A DNA stretch of 64,000 nt from Flavobacterium hibernum (GTDB lineage Bacteria > Bacteroidota > Bacteroidia > Flavobacteriales > Flavobacteriaceae), in contig NZ_JPRK01000016.1 in the NCBI RefSeq assembly GCF_000832125.1, positions 1-64,000 on the forward strand. The letters are read 5' to 3'. The translations under genes and the position numbers were made by a program. Shown in pieces: positions 19,091 to 27,536 of this stretch (its first letter is position 1; the number at the start of each line of letters is the position of its first letter). The notes beneath the pieces were generated by a model that saw nothing but the letters and a program-made list of their open reading frames with translations, was not told the DNA's origin and did not search any database.

Positions 19091-19663
19091 TTATATTCTT
19101 TTTTTTATGAAACGTGCGGGTACTCCTGCCCAAACCTCATTTGCAGGTATTGATTTATTTACTACTGAACCGGCTGCAACTATAGATCCTGTACCAATTG
19201 TAACTCCTTGCAATATCACGCAGGAAGTTCCAATCCAAACATCGTCTTCTAAAATTATTGCTTGACTCGTTATTGGTTGCTGATTTATATTGGCATTTAT
19301 TTTATACTCGTGCCCGGTATTATTAAAAGTGGTTTTACTTGCAATTAGGCAATTGTTTCCAATTAGAATTTTTTCGTTACAAACAAATTCGCAAGCATGC
19401 CCAACAAATACTTTGTTTCCAAGTTTTATATATGATTCGTTATTAAAAGGATGCCATATTCTAAAATCAACTCCATTTTGTATTTCACATTCATATCCTA
19501 ATATTAATTTATTAGGCCAATTGCACGTGATGCTTTCTACTTTTGAGTCTCTGCCTCCTTGTAATCCTCTAATTTTAAGACCTAAAAAAGATATGGAATG
19601 ACCAATTGTAATAACTTTGTTATATATAATTGCTAATGTATTGGGACGGTTCATATTACTCAT
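19091..19663 (-). CDS. hexapeptide-repeat sugar acyltransferase (WbbJ-like)
   Basis: A left-handed beta-helix acyltransferase of 190 residues. Repeats include IKLGNKVFVGHACEFVCNEK, ILIGNNCLIASKTTF and ILEDDVWIGTSCVILQGVTI, ending with NEVWAGVPARFIKKR, the normal C-terminal signature of this family. The His in NTGHEY (about residue 115) is the likely catalytic base. It probably O-acetylates a sugar of the repeat unit using acetyl-CoA. It starts inside the end of the flippase gene (8-base overlap). It is the second such enzyme in the operon. Confidence 0.88.
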   Translation of the reverse strand: MSNMNRPNTLAIIYNKVITIGHSISFLGLKIRGLQGGRDSKVESITCNWPNKLILGYECEIQNGVDFRIWHPFNNESYIKLGNKVFVGHACEFVCNEKILIGNNCLIASKTTFNNTGHEYKINANINQQPITSQAIILEDDVWIGTSCVILQGVTIGTGSIVAAGSVVNKSIPANEVWAGVPARFIKKRI

Positions 19664-20951
19664 TTTTTACAAGAAGAATATTATAGGTACAAAACAAAAT
19701 GGTTTGCAATAAAGCCACTATTCCTAAAATAATATTAAAAAATAAAACGCCTCTTAAACTACCTAAATCCAATAAACTTGCTGAAATTATAATTGCCAAT
19801 AAATTGATTAAAATAAGCGCTATAGGCGACATAGCCCAACCTCTTGAACTATATAAATTAAAAACAATTCCTCCTAACAATCCAATGCAACTACTAAGAA
19901 TACTTAAAAGTAATTCAAATGGTAAGCCTTTATAAGCATCTCCCAACAACCAAAGAATTGGACTAGGAAATAAATAAACAATAAGAACAATTATACTAAG
20001 TAAAACAACCAATAGTCCCAATATTTGCAAGAAACGCGTTAATAACAAATATTTATTTGATGCTAATTTTGCAAAACGAGGAATGACTAATGTTACAATT
20101 ATGGCGCTAAAAATAGACAGTACAACACTTAATCTGCTTAAAGCTCCCAATTCTGCCAAAGAAGTTGTGTTTCCAAATACTGATATTAACCAAATTGTAA
20201 TTTGTCCTGAAAGACAATAATATATCGACGTAGGCATGATACGCTTCACTAAACTCAATATTTCTTTTTTAACCTCAGCATCTGGCTGTTGGTCTTTTTC
20301 GGCCATAGAATAAACTATTTTTCGTAAACCAACATTTCCCCAAATTCTAGGAATTCCTGCCGCCACAACCGCTACAAAAGCCCATGGAAAAACAAACATT
20401 GTTAATCCTGATAATACTAACCTTCCAATTCCTACTTCGATTTGATTTCTTTGTAATGGCAAAATAGTTTGATTTAATTTTGGAATTATTTCTAACAACG
20501 AATCAGACAAAGTTGCATAAAAGGCTGGAATTAGAGCTGCTGCAATAAGTAATGACATTGTCCAACTGGCACCATTGTGATATAACAGATAAAACAAAAC
20601 TGGTACCGATACTACTAAACTGGCAAAGGCAAACTTTTTTCTTAAATCTAAACCTGTTGCCAAAACAATACCCATTTTCTTTTTATCTTCCCAAACTTTT
20701 CCGCCTTGAGCCATTAATCCGGTACTTATACCACCATCTGCAAGTACTGTCATAGTTCCTAACATGGTATTTGCTAAGGTGTAAAAAGCATATTCCTGAA
20801 GAGGCAATAAACGTATTATTAGAATTCCAGAAGCAAATCCTAAGGCTTGTATAATAATTTGAGCACTTCCGGTGATCGAAATTAATTTACCCCAGTTTAG
20901 AATTGTTTCGTACTTAGGATGTTCTTTTACTTTTAACAAAATATTTTTCAA
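19656..20951 (-). CDS. lipid-linked oligosaccharide flippase (Wzx-like)
   Basis: A 431-residue inner-membrane protein with about 12 hydrophobic helices, the layout of the MOP/PST superfamily. The N-terminal part (LGFASGILIIRLLPLQEYAF) matches the usual Wzx/MATE-like opening in which a G-x-x-x-x-R-x-L loop follows helix 1. Its role would be to move the undecaprenyl-linked repeat unit to the periplasm for Wzy. It is the only flippase candidate in the operon. Confidence 0.88.
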   Translation of the reverse strand: MKNILLKVKEHPKYETILNWGKLISITGSAQIIIQALGFASGILIIRLLPLQEYAFYTLANTMLGTMTVLADGGISTGLMAQGGKVWEDKKKMGIVLATGLDLRKKFAFASLVVSVPVLFYLLYHNGASWTMSLLIAAALIPAFYATLSDSLLEIIPKLNQTILPLQRNQIEVGIGRLVLSGLTMFVFPWAFVAVVAAGIPRIWGNVGLRKIVYSMAEKDQQPDAEVKKEILSLVKRIMPTSIYYCLSGQITIWLISVFGNTTSLAELGALSRLSVVLSIFSAIIVTLVIPRFAKLASNKYLLLTRFLQILGLLVVLLSIIVLIVYLFPSPILWLLGDAYKGLPFELLLSILSSCIGLLGGIVFNLYSSRGWAMSPIALILINLLAIIISASLLDLGSLRGVLFFNIILGIVALLQTILFCTYNILLVKNE

Positions 20952-21000
20952 GAAATAGAAATTAAACGATTAAAATAAATTCTCTTTGAAATTGATCAGT

Positions 21001-22413
21001 TTAACCTTTTCCAATTCCTTTAACCTGAAAACCAATTTCTGTTAATTTAGCTGCATCCAGAATATTACGCCCATCAAATACAAAAGCAGGCTTATACATT
21101 TTGATGTAAATCGAATTCCAATCGTAAGTTTTAAATTCATCCCACTCTGTTAAAACAGCTACTGCATGTGCCTGATCGAGAGCCTCTATTGGTAATTGAT
21201 GTACAAAAATTTGTTTTAACTTTGATTCTATTTTCTGCTCTGTAAATCCTTTTAAATCCCACAAATCACGCATATCGGCTTTAATTTTTCCTTCAGAAAC
21301 TTTAGGATCGAATACGTGAATTTCTGCTCCATCTTCAATTAAATGTTCTGCTACATAAATAGCCGCAGACTCACGAGTATCATTGGTGTCTTTTTTAAAT
21401 GCCCAACCCAAAAATGCTATTTTTTTTCCGCTAACAGTATTAAAGAGAGATGTTATAATTTTCTTTGCAAAGCGATATTTTTGATAATCATTTAGAATAA
21501 TAATCTGTTCCCAATAATTAGCTACTTCTTGTAAATTAAAATATCGACATAAGTAAACTAAATTTAAAATATCTTTTTGAAAGCAAGATCCTCCAAAACC
21601 TACTGAAGCTTTTAGAAACTTAGAACCAATTCTGCTATCAGTCCCAATCGCATTAGCAACCTCATCAACATCTGCTTCTGTCGCTTCACATAAAGCCGAT
21701 AATGCATTTATAGATGATATTCTTTGCGCTAAAAATGCATTAGCTGTTAATTTTGATAATTCTGACGACCATACATTGGTGGTCAATATTTGTTTTGGTG
21801 AAAGCCAATGTGCATAAATATCAACTAAGGATTGAATTGCTTTTTGACCACTTTCTGTTTGTTTTCCTCCAATTAAAACACGGTCAGCATTTAGTAAATC
21901 GTTAATTGCTGTTCCTTCGGCCAAAAACTCAGGATTAGAAAGCACTTCAAATTTAACTCCGTTTCCTGCATGATCTAAAATAGTCTGCAAAGTTTCAGCT
22001 GTGCGAACCGGAAGAGTCGATTTCTCAACTATTATTTTATCATTCTTAGCTATTCTTGCGATTTGTCTTGCGCAAAGCTCTACAAATTTTAGATCGGCTG
22101 CCATTCCTTTTCCTTCTCCATAATTCTTGGTAGGCGTGTTAACAGCGATAAAAATCATATCGGCGGCTTCAATAGCACTATCAACATCTGTCGAAAAGAA
22201 TAAATTGCGACCTCTTGCTTCTTTAACCACTTCTGCAAGTCCTGGCTCGTAAACCGGTAATTTATCCAGATTTTCTTCATTCCAAGCCAAGATTCGGCTT
22301 TCGTTTAAATCTACAACATTTACTCTAATCTCTGGGCATTTTAAGGCGATAACAGACATTGTTGGACCACCAACATAACCAGCACCTAGACAACAAATAT
22401 TTTTAATTTTCAT
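21001..22413 (-). CDS. ugd: UDP-glucose 6-dehydrogenase
   Basis: Oxidises UDP-glucose to UDP-glucuronic acid with two NAD+. The N-terminal Rossmann motif is CCLGAGYVGGPTMSVIALKC and the catalytic cysteine is in GFGGSCFQKDI (about residue 271). The C-terminal UDP-binding domain includes FLGWAFKKDTNDTRESAAIY. At 470 residues it is close to the longer, eukaryote-like form of the enzyme rather than the roughly 390-residue enterobacterial form. It provides substrate for the UDP-xylose synthase further along the operon and may also supply GlcA to the polymer. Confidence 0.95.
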   Translation of the reverse strand: MKIKNICCLGAGYVGGPTMSVIALKCPEIRVNVVDLNESRILAWNEENLDKLPVYEPGLAEVVKEARGRNLFFSTDVDSAIEAADMIFIAVNTPTKNYGEGKGMAADLKFVELCARQIARIAKNDKIIVEKSTLPVRTAETLQTILDHAGNGVKFEVLSNPEFLAEGTAINDLLNADRVLIGGKQTESGQKAIQSLVDIYAHWLSPKQILTTNVWSSELSKLTANAFLAQRISSINALSALCEATEADVDEVANAIGTDSRIGSKFLKASVGFGGSCFQKDILNLVYLCRYFNLQEVANYWEQIIILNDYQKYRFAKKIITSLFNTVSGKKIAFLGWAFKKDTNDTRESAAIYVAEHLIEDGAEIHVFDPKVSEGKIKADMRDLWDLKGFTEQKIESKLKQIFVHQLPIEALDQAHAVAVLTEWDEFKTYDWNSIYIKMYKPAFVFDGRNILDAAKLTEIGFQVKGIGKG

Positions 22414-22466
22414 TTAAATTCTTTTTTTTGAGGAAAAAAATGTTTGCTTTTTTATAATCTAATTCG

Positions 22467-23591
22467 TTACTCGAAATAATTTAAAATTGTGTAACCACCT
22501 TCTTTTAAATGCTGCTCTTTTTTCATCAATTTTATATCAGATTGCATCATTTCTTCTACTAATTCAGACAAATCATACTGACATTCCCACCCCAATTTAG
22601 TCTTGGCTTTCGTTGCATCACCTATTAATAAATCTACTTCTGTAGGTCTAAAATAATGTGGATCTACACTTAATACTTCCTTACCAATAGGAAGCAAATA
22701 ATCAGGATTATTACACGAAAGAATAAAGCCTTTCTCCTCTGCACCTTTTCCTCTAAATTCTAATTCAATCCCTACATGAGCAAAGCTCATTTTTACAAAT
22801 TCGCGAACCGAAGTAGTTTTTCCTGTAGCAATTACCCAGTCTTCCGGCTCATCAGCTTGCAAAATCATCCACATCATTCGCACATAATCTTTTGCATGTC
22901 CCCAATCACGTTGCGCATCGAGGTTTCCTAAATATAATTTGTCCTGCAATCCTAAAGCTATTCTTGAAGTTGCTCTGGTAATTTTACGTGTTACAAAAGT
23001 TTCTCCTCGAATAGGCGATTCATGATTAAACAAAATTCCGTTGCAGGCATACATATCATAAGCTTCTCTATAATTTACAGTTATCCAAAAGGCATACATT
23101 TTGGCTACGGCATAAGGTGATCTTGGATAAAAAGGAGTTGTTTCTGATTGTGGTACTTCTTGTACTTTACCATATAACTCTGAGGTAGACGCCTGATAAA
23201 TTCTCGTCTTTTTTTCTAATCCTAACAAACGAATAGAATCCAGAAGTCTTAGTGTTCCTAATCCATCTGCATTACCTGTATATTCTGGAGTTTCAAACGA
23301 AACCGCAACATGACTCATTGCTGCCAAATTATAAATTTCGTCAGGTTGAATTTGCTGAATCAAACGAGTCAAATTTGTACTATCGGTCATATCCCCATAA
23401 TGCAAAATAAAATTCCTGTTATCGATATGAGGATCTTGATATAAATGATCAATTCTATCAGTATTAAATAGAGATGTACGTCTTTTTAAACCATGTACAA
23501 TATATCCTTTTTCTAATAGAAACTCGCTCAAATAAGCTCCGTCTTGTCCCGTTACTCCAGTAATAAAGGCTACTTTTTTCAATGGATTCAT
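22467..23591 (-). CDS. gmd: GDP-mannose 4,6-dehydratase
   Basis: Converts GDP-D-mannose to GDP-4-keto-6-deoxymannose, the first step to GDP-L-fucose. The Rossmann motif is ITGVTGQDGAYLSEFLLEKG. Catalytic residues are in QASTSELYGKVQEVPQSE and the Tyr-x-x-x-Lys pair is in YPRSPYAVAKMYAFW. The family-specific NHESPIRGETFVTRKI follows. The 374 residues match Gmd. It is followed directly by the fucose synthase gene, and ManC supplies GDP-mannose, so the pathway is complete in this operon. Confidence 0.97.
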   Translation of the reverse strand: MNPLKKVAFITGVTGQDGAYLSEFLLEKGYIVHGLKRRTSLFNTDRIDHLYQDPHIDNRNFILHYGDMTDSTNLTRLIQQIQPDEIYNLAAMSHVAVSFETPEYTGNADGLGTLRLLDSIRLLGLEKKTRIYQASTSELYGKVQEVPQSETTPFYPRSPYAVAKMYAFWITVNYREAYDMYACNGILFNHESPIRGETFVTRKITRATSRIALGLQDKLYLGNLDAQRDWGHAKDYVRMMWMILQADEPEDWVIATGKTTSVREFVKMSFAHVGIELEFRGKGAEEKGFILSCNNPDYLLPIGKEVLSVDPHYFRPTEVDLLIGDATKAKTKLGWECQYDLSELVEEMMQSDIKLMKKEQHLKEGGYTILNYFE

Positions 23592-23668
23592 ATTTTAATT
23601 CTTATTTATAAAAGTGCGTTCTGCAAAGTTGCAAGTCGATTGAAAGTTTTTGGATAAATTCTGATTTA

Positions 23669-24631
23669 CTAATAAACCTTTTCTTTTAAATTTTCAATGT
23701 TTTCCATAAACCATTTATAAGTATTTTGTATTCCTTGTTCTAAATTTACTTGGTGTTTCCATCCTATATGATGCATTTTAGAAACATCCATTAATTTTCG
23801 TGGAGTACCGTCGGGTTTACTTTCGTCCCAGATAATATTTCCGGTATGACCTACAATTTTTTGTATAGTAGTGGCCAATTCCTTTATTGTTAAATCTTCT
23901 CCTGTTCCTACATTGTACAAATATCCAGGAAGCTGATTTTCTAAAGCAAAAACTACTGCTTCTGCCATATCATCTACAAACAGAAATTCTCTCATGGGTT
24001 TACCACTTCCCCAAAGAATTACTGAAGCATTATCATTTTCTTTGGCTTCATGAAATTTACGAATCATGGCTGGCAAGACATGAGAACTATTCAAATCAAA
24101 ATTGTCATGAGTACCGTATAAATTTGTTGGCATCAAACTCACAAAATCTTTTTTAAATTGCTTGCGTATCGCCTGACACAATTTTACACCTGTGATTTTT
24201 GCTACAGCATACCATTCGTTTGTACTTTCTAAAGAACCTGTAAGCAAATATTCTTCTTTTAAGGGTTGTATGGCTAATTTTGGATAAATACAAGAACTTC
24301 CTAAAAAGATAAATTTGTTTACGTCGAGATTGTGTGCTTCACTAATAAGGTTATTTTTAATTTGCATATTTTCCATTAAAAACTGATACGGAAAATCATT
24401 ATTGGCTAAAATCCCTCCTACTTTTGCAGCAGCATCTATAACTACATCTGGTTTTACTTTTAGAAAAAAGTTGCGAACTTGTTCTTGTTCTCTTAAATCC
24501 AATTCTTTGCTTGAAACTCCAATAAGATTATTGTACCCTTTTTTTGTTAAGGTTCTCCAAATAGCGCTTCCAACCATTCCTTTGTGTCCAGCGATGTATA
24601 TTTTAGAATTTTTATCAATCATTGTAGGCAC
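23669..24631 (-). CDS. fcl: GDP-L-fucose synthase
   Basis: An NADPH-dependent epimerase-reductase that turns GDP-4-keto-6-deoxymannose into GDP-L-fucose. Key features are IYIAGHKGMVGSAIWRTL at the N-terminus, FLGSSCIYPK, the catalytic YAVAKITGVKLC and SLMPTNLYGTHDNFDLNSSH, all characteristic of Fcl/WcaG. The 320 residues match the family. Met1 or Met4 could be the true start. The pairing with gmd and manC strongly supports the assignment and predicts fucose in the polymer. Confidence 0.96.
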   Translation of the reverse strand: MPTMIDKNSKIYIAGHKGMVGSAIWRTLTKKGYNNLIGVSSKELDLREQEQVRNFFLKVKPDVVIDAAAKVGGILANNDFPYQFLMENMQIKNNLISEAHNLDVNKFIFLGSSCIYPKLAIQPLKEEYLLTGSLESTNEWYAVAKITGVKLCQAIRKQFKKDFVSLMPTNLYGTHDNFDLNSSHVLPAMIRKFHEAKENDNASVILWGSGKPMREFLFVDDMAEAVVFALENQLPGYLYNVGTGEDLTIKELATTIQKIVGHTGNIIWDESKPDGTPRKLMDVSKMHHIGWKHQVNLEQGIQNTYKWFMENIENLKEKVY

Positions 24632-24676
24632 TTTTAATTTTTAAAGACTTGCGATTAATCTTGTTAAGAATATCTT

Positions 24677-25678
24677 TTACAATAATGGCGAAGCAATCGA
24701 TTCTAATTGCTGATACACTTGTTTTACTTCTTGAGAATTTTCTTTTTGCAAAACCATTAAGGCATCAGCAGTATAAATTAATATACAATTTTTAACGCCT
24801 ATAAAAGTGGTATGCATTGAGGTTCCTATTACAATATTTCTATTGGTATCTATTGGATGTCCTTTTTGTACTAAATAATCATAAACTGATTCAAAAGACC
24901 CTAAATCCGACCACTCAAAATTGGCAGCCACTACTTTAATGTCTTTACTTCTTTCCATAACTGCATAATCTATGCTTATTGAAGGAATTTTTAGTGACAA
25001 ATTATAATCTAAGAAACCATCTTTATTGGCTTCCCAAGCTACTTTTGAAGTTTCATAAACTTCAGGTTCCTGCTTTTTGAGCTCTTCTAAAAACTTTCCT
25101 GCTTTGAAACAAAAAAGTCCGCTATTCCAAAAGTAATTTCCTCTTTTAAGATAAGTCTTTGCTGTTTCTAAGTTTGGTTTTTCGTGAAATGCAATTACAT
25201 TTTCGTTTTCGAACTCAATGTAGCCGTATCCCGTTTCCGGTTTAGTGGGTTTTATCCCAAAAGTTACCAAATAATCTTTATTAGCTAAATCAATTGCTTG
25301 TTGTAAAGCAGTTGAGTATGCACTACTTCCTTCTATAATATGGTCAGAAGGTGTAATCAATAAAACATCTTCTGGTTTTGATGCAAATGCGGCAAAAGCA
25401 ATTGCAGCAGCAGTATTACGAGGAAGAGCTTCTACAATATGTATAAATGGCTTATCGAATTTTGACATAATGGCATTACTCATTTTGTAATTTTCGATGT
25501 TACCCACCACTATCATTTTATTAGAAACATTTTGATTACGAGCTACTGTTTTTTCAAAAAGTGATTCTCCATCAAAAAGCTCAAGATATTGTTTAGGTAG
25601 TGTTTTTCTGGAAAGAGGCCACAATCTGCTGCCAATCCCTCCGGTCAAAACTACATGTGTGACTGTACTAATTGCCAT
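24677..25678 (-). CDS. manC: mannose-1-phosphate guanylyltransferase
   Basis: Makes GDP-mannose from mannose-1-phosphate and GTP. The N-terminal nucleotidyltransferase signature is VVLTGGIGSRLWPLSRKTLP with the active-site Lys in PKQ. VLLITPSDHII and GYGYIEF further support the family. At 333 residues it has only the pyrophosphorylase domain and lacks the C-terminal mannose-6-phosphate isomerase domain found in longer bifunctional ManC proteins. It overlaps the upstream nucleotidyltransferase gene by 11 bases. Confidence 0.94.
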   Translation of the reverse strand: MAISTVTHVVLTGGIGSRLWPLSRKTLPKQYLELFDGESLFEKTVARNQNVSNKMIVVGNIENYKMSNAIMSKFDKPFIHIVEALPRNTAAAIAFAAFASKPEDVLLITPSDHIIEGSSAYSTALQQAIDLANKDYLVTFGIKPTKPETGYGYIEFENENVIAFHEKPNLETAKTYLKRGNYFWNSGLFCFKAGKFLEELKKQEPEVYETSKVAWEANKDGFLDYNLSLKIPSISIDYAVMERSKDIKVVAANFEWSDLGSFESVYDYLVQKGHPIDTNRNIVIGTSMHTTFIGVKNCILIYTADALMVLQKENSQEVKQVYQQLESIASPLL

Positions 25679-26102
25679 TAGAGTGCATTAAAATTTCTTT
25701 CTGATATACTTCATTACGAAGATTAGTGCTCGAAAAACGATGATCTCTAGTATTAAAATACAAGTCAATTCCTTTTTCTTCACAATACTTTCTTCCCGTA
25801 AAATCTCTATCCTTATACTCGTCTCCTAAAATGCGCACATTAACAGTAAAAGCTTTCAAGATATCTTCTAAGTCTTGTTCTGTCGCATATGGAACAATTT
25901 CATCAACAAACTTACAGGCTTTTAACTGTATGTAGCGTTCTACTACAGTTTGCGTTGGTTTGTTTTTTGTTGGTCGATCTAACGTTGGATCTGTTTGTAA
26001 ACCAACAATTAAAAAATCACAATGTTGTTTTGCTTCTTCAAGCATTTTAACGTGCCCTGCATGTAACAAATCAAAAGCACTAAATGTTATTCCAGTTCTC
26101 AT
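25668..26102 (-). CDS. cytidylyltransferase-like nucleotidyltransferase (TagD/RfaE-C type)
   Basis: A 144-residue nucleotidyltransferase of the HxGH superfamily, the first gene of the polysaccharide operon. It shows the ATP/CTP-binding start TFSAFDLLHAGHVKMLEEA and a C-terminal RFSSTNLR motif in place of the usual R-T-x-G-I-S-T-T. The family includes glycerol-3-phosphate cytidylyltransferase and the ADP-heptose-forming domain of HldE. The true substrate is uncertain: no CDP-glycerol transferase or heptose gene was found in the operon. It overlaps manC by 11 bases. Confidence 0.8.
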   Translation of the reverse strand: MRTGITFSAFDLLHAGHVKMLEEAKQHCDFLIVGLQTDPTLDRPTKNKPTQTVVERYIQLKACKFVDEIVPYATEQDLEDILKAFTVNVRILGDEYKDRDFTGRKYCEEKGIDLYFNTRDHRFSSTNLRNEVYQKEILMHSNGN

Positions 26103-26157
26103 CTGCTTAATGTTTTTAGATTAAAAAAAAATGTTTATTAATGGAGAATTGTCTGCT

Positions 26158-26267
26158 AAAAAAAAGAGCCATTTTACTGGGGTTTCAGCGCTATTTTTAA
26201 AAAATAGATAAAGGGTTCCCCGTGAATAGTTACATTTTAACTACTCATAAAAGAAAAATAAATGGCT
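26158..26267 (-). promoter_or_regulatory. leader hairpin with U tract (candidate attenuator)
   Basis: Read as minus-strand RNA, 8-base arms (26260-26267 and 26167-26174, AGCCATTT/AAATGGCT) enclose smaller hairpins at 26227-26243 (6-bp stem) and 26191-26207 (7-bp stem), plus G4/C4 arms at 26179-26182 and 26218-26221. The closing stem is followed by one C and then eight U (complement of 26158-26165). The element ends 56 bases before the first operon gene. This is the layout of a leader terminator that an UpxY-type antiterminator could override. The large closing loop makes terminator strength uncertain. Confidence 0.5.
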
Positions 26268-26430
26268 TAAAAATTTAAAATTATCTTTGTTAACTCGTTT
26301 TTAAAAGGCTAAAATATCTGGATTAAAAAACTAGAAATCTTAATCAATTATCGGGTTTAACTCCTACAATAATTTAGAATAAAATTATAATAATGTCATT
26401 GATAGGATATCTCCTTTTTGTCTCTAATTG

Positions 26431-26443
26431 TCCTTAATAAGGA
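26431..26443. repeat. 13-base palindrome, copy 2
   Basis: TCCTTAATAAGGA, a palindrome centred on one A, identical to 7711-7723. Both copies are intergenic and belong to the polysaccharide locus. A shared protein-binding site is possible; chance is also possible. Confidence 0.35.
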
Positions 26444-26709
26444 TATTTTAACATAAAAAACATCTGTAATTTTAAAAGCTCAGAATTAAATTTACATTCT
26501 AGTTTACAATAGAAACCGTCAAATATCTTTTGATGATGATTTTCTAAAAACTACTAATTAATTATATGATAAAAGGAATTCTTTCATTAGAAATTATACT
26601 ATTCGTATAATCGATTTCTGGAACAATTTTTCAAGAAGAATTCCATTATAAAAAGCTTACTCTATTTTAAAACAACTTATTTACAAATACGATAAATAAA
26701 TTAAGGATT

Positions 26710-27177
26710 ATGAAATGGTATGTAGTATACACAAAACCTAAATGGGAAAAAAGAGCTGCAGAACAATTAACTAAGTTTAATATCAATTGTTATTGTCCAG
26801 TTATTAAAAAAACTCAACAAAGATCGGATAGAAAAATAAAGGTTGAGCAACCATTGTTTAATCATTACATATTTGTGCAATTAGCAGAAAAAGACAGAAA
26901 CTTAGTATTTCATTCTCCTGGAGTGGTACGATTTTTATTTTGGCTCGGGAGACATGCAGTCGTAAAGGATACAGAAATTGAGACTATAAAAGAATGGCTT
27001 AAAGATGGCGATACTGCCTCAGAAATATCAGTAATGCAATATCAAATTGGCGATAAAATACATTTAAATTCTGGCCCTTTTTGCGATCAAAATGCGGTAG
27101 TAAAAGATATTACAAAAACGCATTATGTATTAATATTAGAATCTTTAGGATATGTTTTAAAAGTAAAACATAAATAG
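26710..27177 (+). CDS. UpxY-like transcription antiterminator (NusG paralogue)
   Basis: A 155-residue protein with the NusG N-terminal domain (KWYVVYTKPKWEKRAAEQL, PLFNHYIFVQL, VRFLFWLG) and a short C-terminal KOW-like part (YQIGDKIHLNSGPFCDQNAV). In Bacteroides, UpxY proteins bind the leader of their capsule operon and prevent early termination. Here the gene is divergent from the operon rather than its first gene, so it would act in trans on the leader at 26158-26267. A terminator follows at 27184-27235. Confidence 0.9.
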   Translation: MKWYVVYTKPKWEKRAAEQLTKFNINCYCPVIKKTQQRSDRKIKVEQPLFNHYIFVQLAEKDRNLVFHSPGVVRFLFWLGRHAVVKDTEIETIKEWLKDGDTASEISVMQYQIGDKIHLNSGPFCDQNAVVKDITKTHYVLILESLGYVLKVKHK

Positions 27178-27183
27178 TAAACA

Positions 27184-27235
27184 AAAAAAAGAGCTTTTTA
27201 ATAAATAACTAACTTTGACATTAAGCTCTTTTTTT
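27184..27235. terminator. bidirectional terminator after the UpxY gene
   Basis: Arms 27184-27196 and 27223-27235 pair fully (A7-GAGCTT with AAGCTC-T7) around a 26-base loop. The T7 run ends the plus-strand hairpin, and the A7 run gives T7 on the minus strand. It lies between convergent genes (UpxY on plus, small XRE regulator on minus) and can serve both. Confidence 0.7.
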
Positions 27236-27266
27236 ATGGTGGTAGTTAATGATTAGTACCAAAAAA

Positions 27267-27470
27267 CTACATATCTAATTGAAAAATTTGGCTTTTTTTG
27301 ATTCCTAAAATCTTAACTAATTGGTCTAGTTTTGATAGTTTAAGATCAACCATACCTTGTTCAATTTTTTCGTATTTTTTTACACTCATTTCCATTTGAA
27401 TTGCAACGTATTCAGGGGTGTGATTATTTTGCAATCGATACTCTCTAATTTTTGAATAGTAATTTTCCAT
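27267..27470 (-). CDS. small XRE-family DNA-binding protein
   Basis: A 67-residue protein made up almost entirely of one helix-turn-helix domain: REYRLQNNHTPEYVAIQMEM, then SVKKYEKIEQGMVDLKLSKL. It has no sensor domain. It is similar in layout and partly in sequence to the XRE protein encoded 66 bases upstream (27537-27767), so the two look like old tandem duplicates. Its position beside the UpxY gene suggests, but does not show, a role in controlling the polysaccharide locus. Confidence 0.8.
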   Translation of the reverse strand: MENYYSKIREYRLQNNHTPEYVAIQMEMSVKKYEKIEQGMVDLKLSKLDQLVKILGIKKSQIFQLDM

Positions 27471-27536
27471 GGCTTTATTATTTAATACTAATTTTAATTT
27501 TATTAATAAAAATATTTGATTTATTTGATGGGCACT

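Larger units (their letters stand above)
26103..26709. other. 607-base divergent control region of the capsule locus
   Basis: Separates the minus-strand polysaccharide operon from the plus-strand UpxY gene. On the capsule side lies a multi-hairpin, terminator-like leader (26158-26267, listed separately). A 13-base palindrome (TCCTTAATAAGGA, 26431-26443) is shared with the spacer at 7711-7723. I did not find a convincing TTG-N19/20-TAnnTTTG promoter for the minus-strand operon, nor a good one close to the UpxY start. Confidence 0.5.

Noticed and set aside
26282..26289. TATCTTTG as promoter of the UpxY gene
   Set aside because: It is about 420 bases from the start codon and has no TTG at the correct distance.
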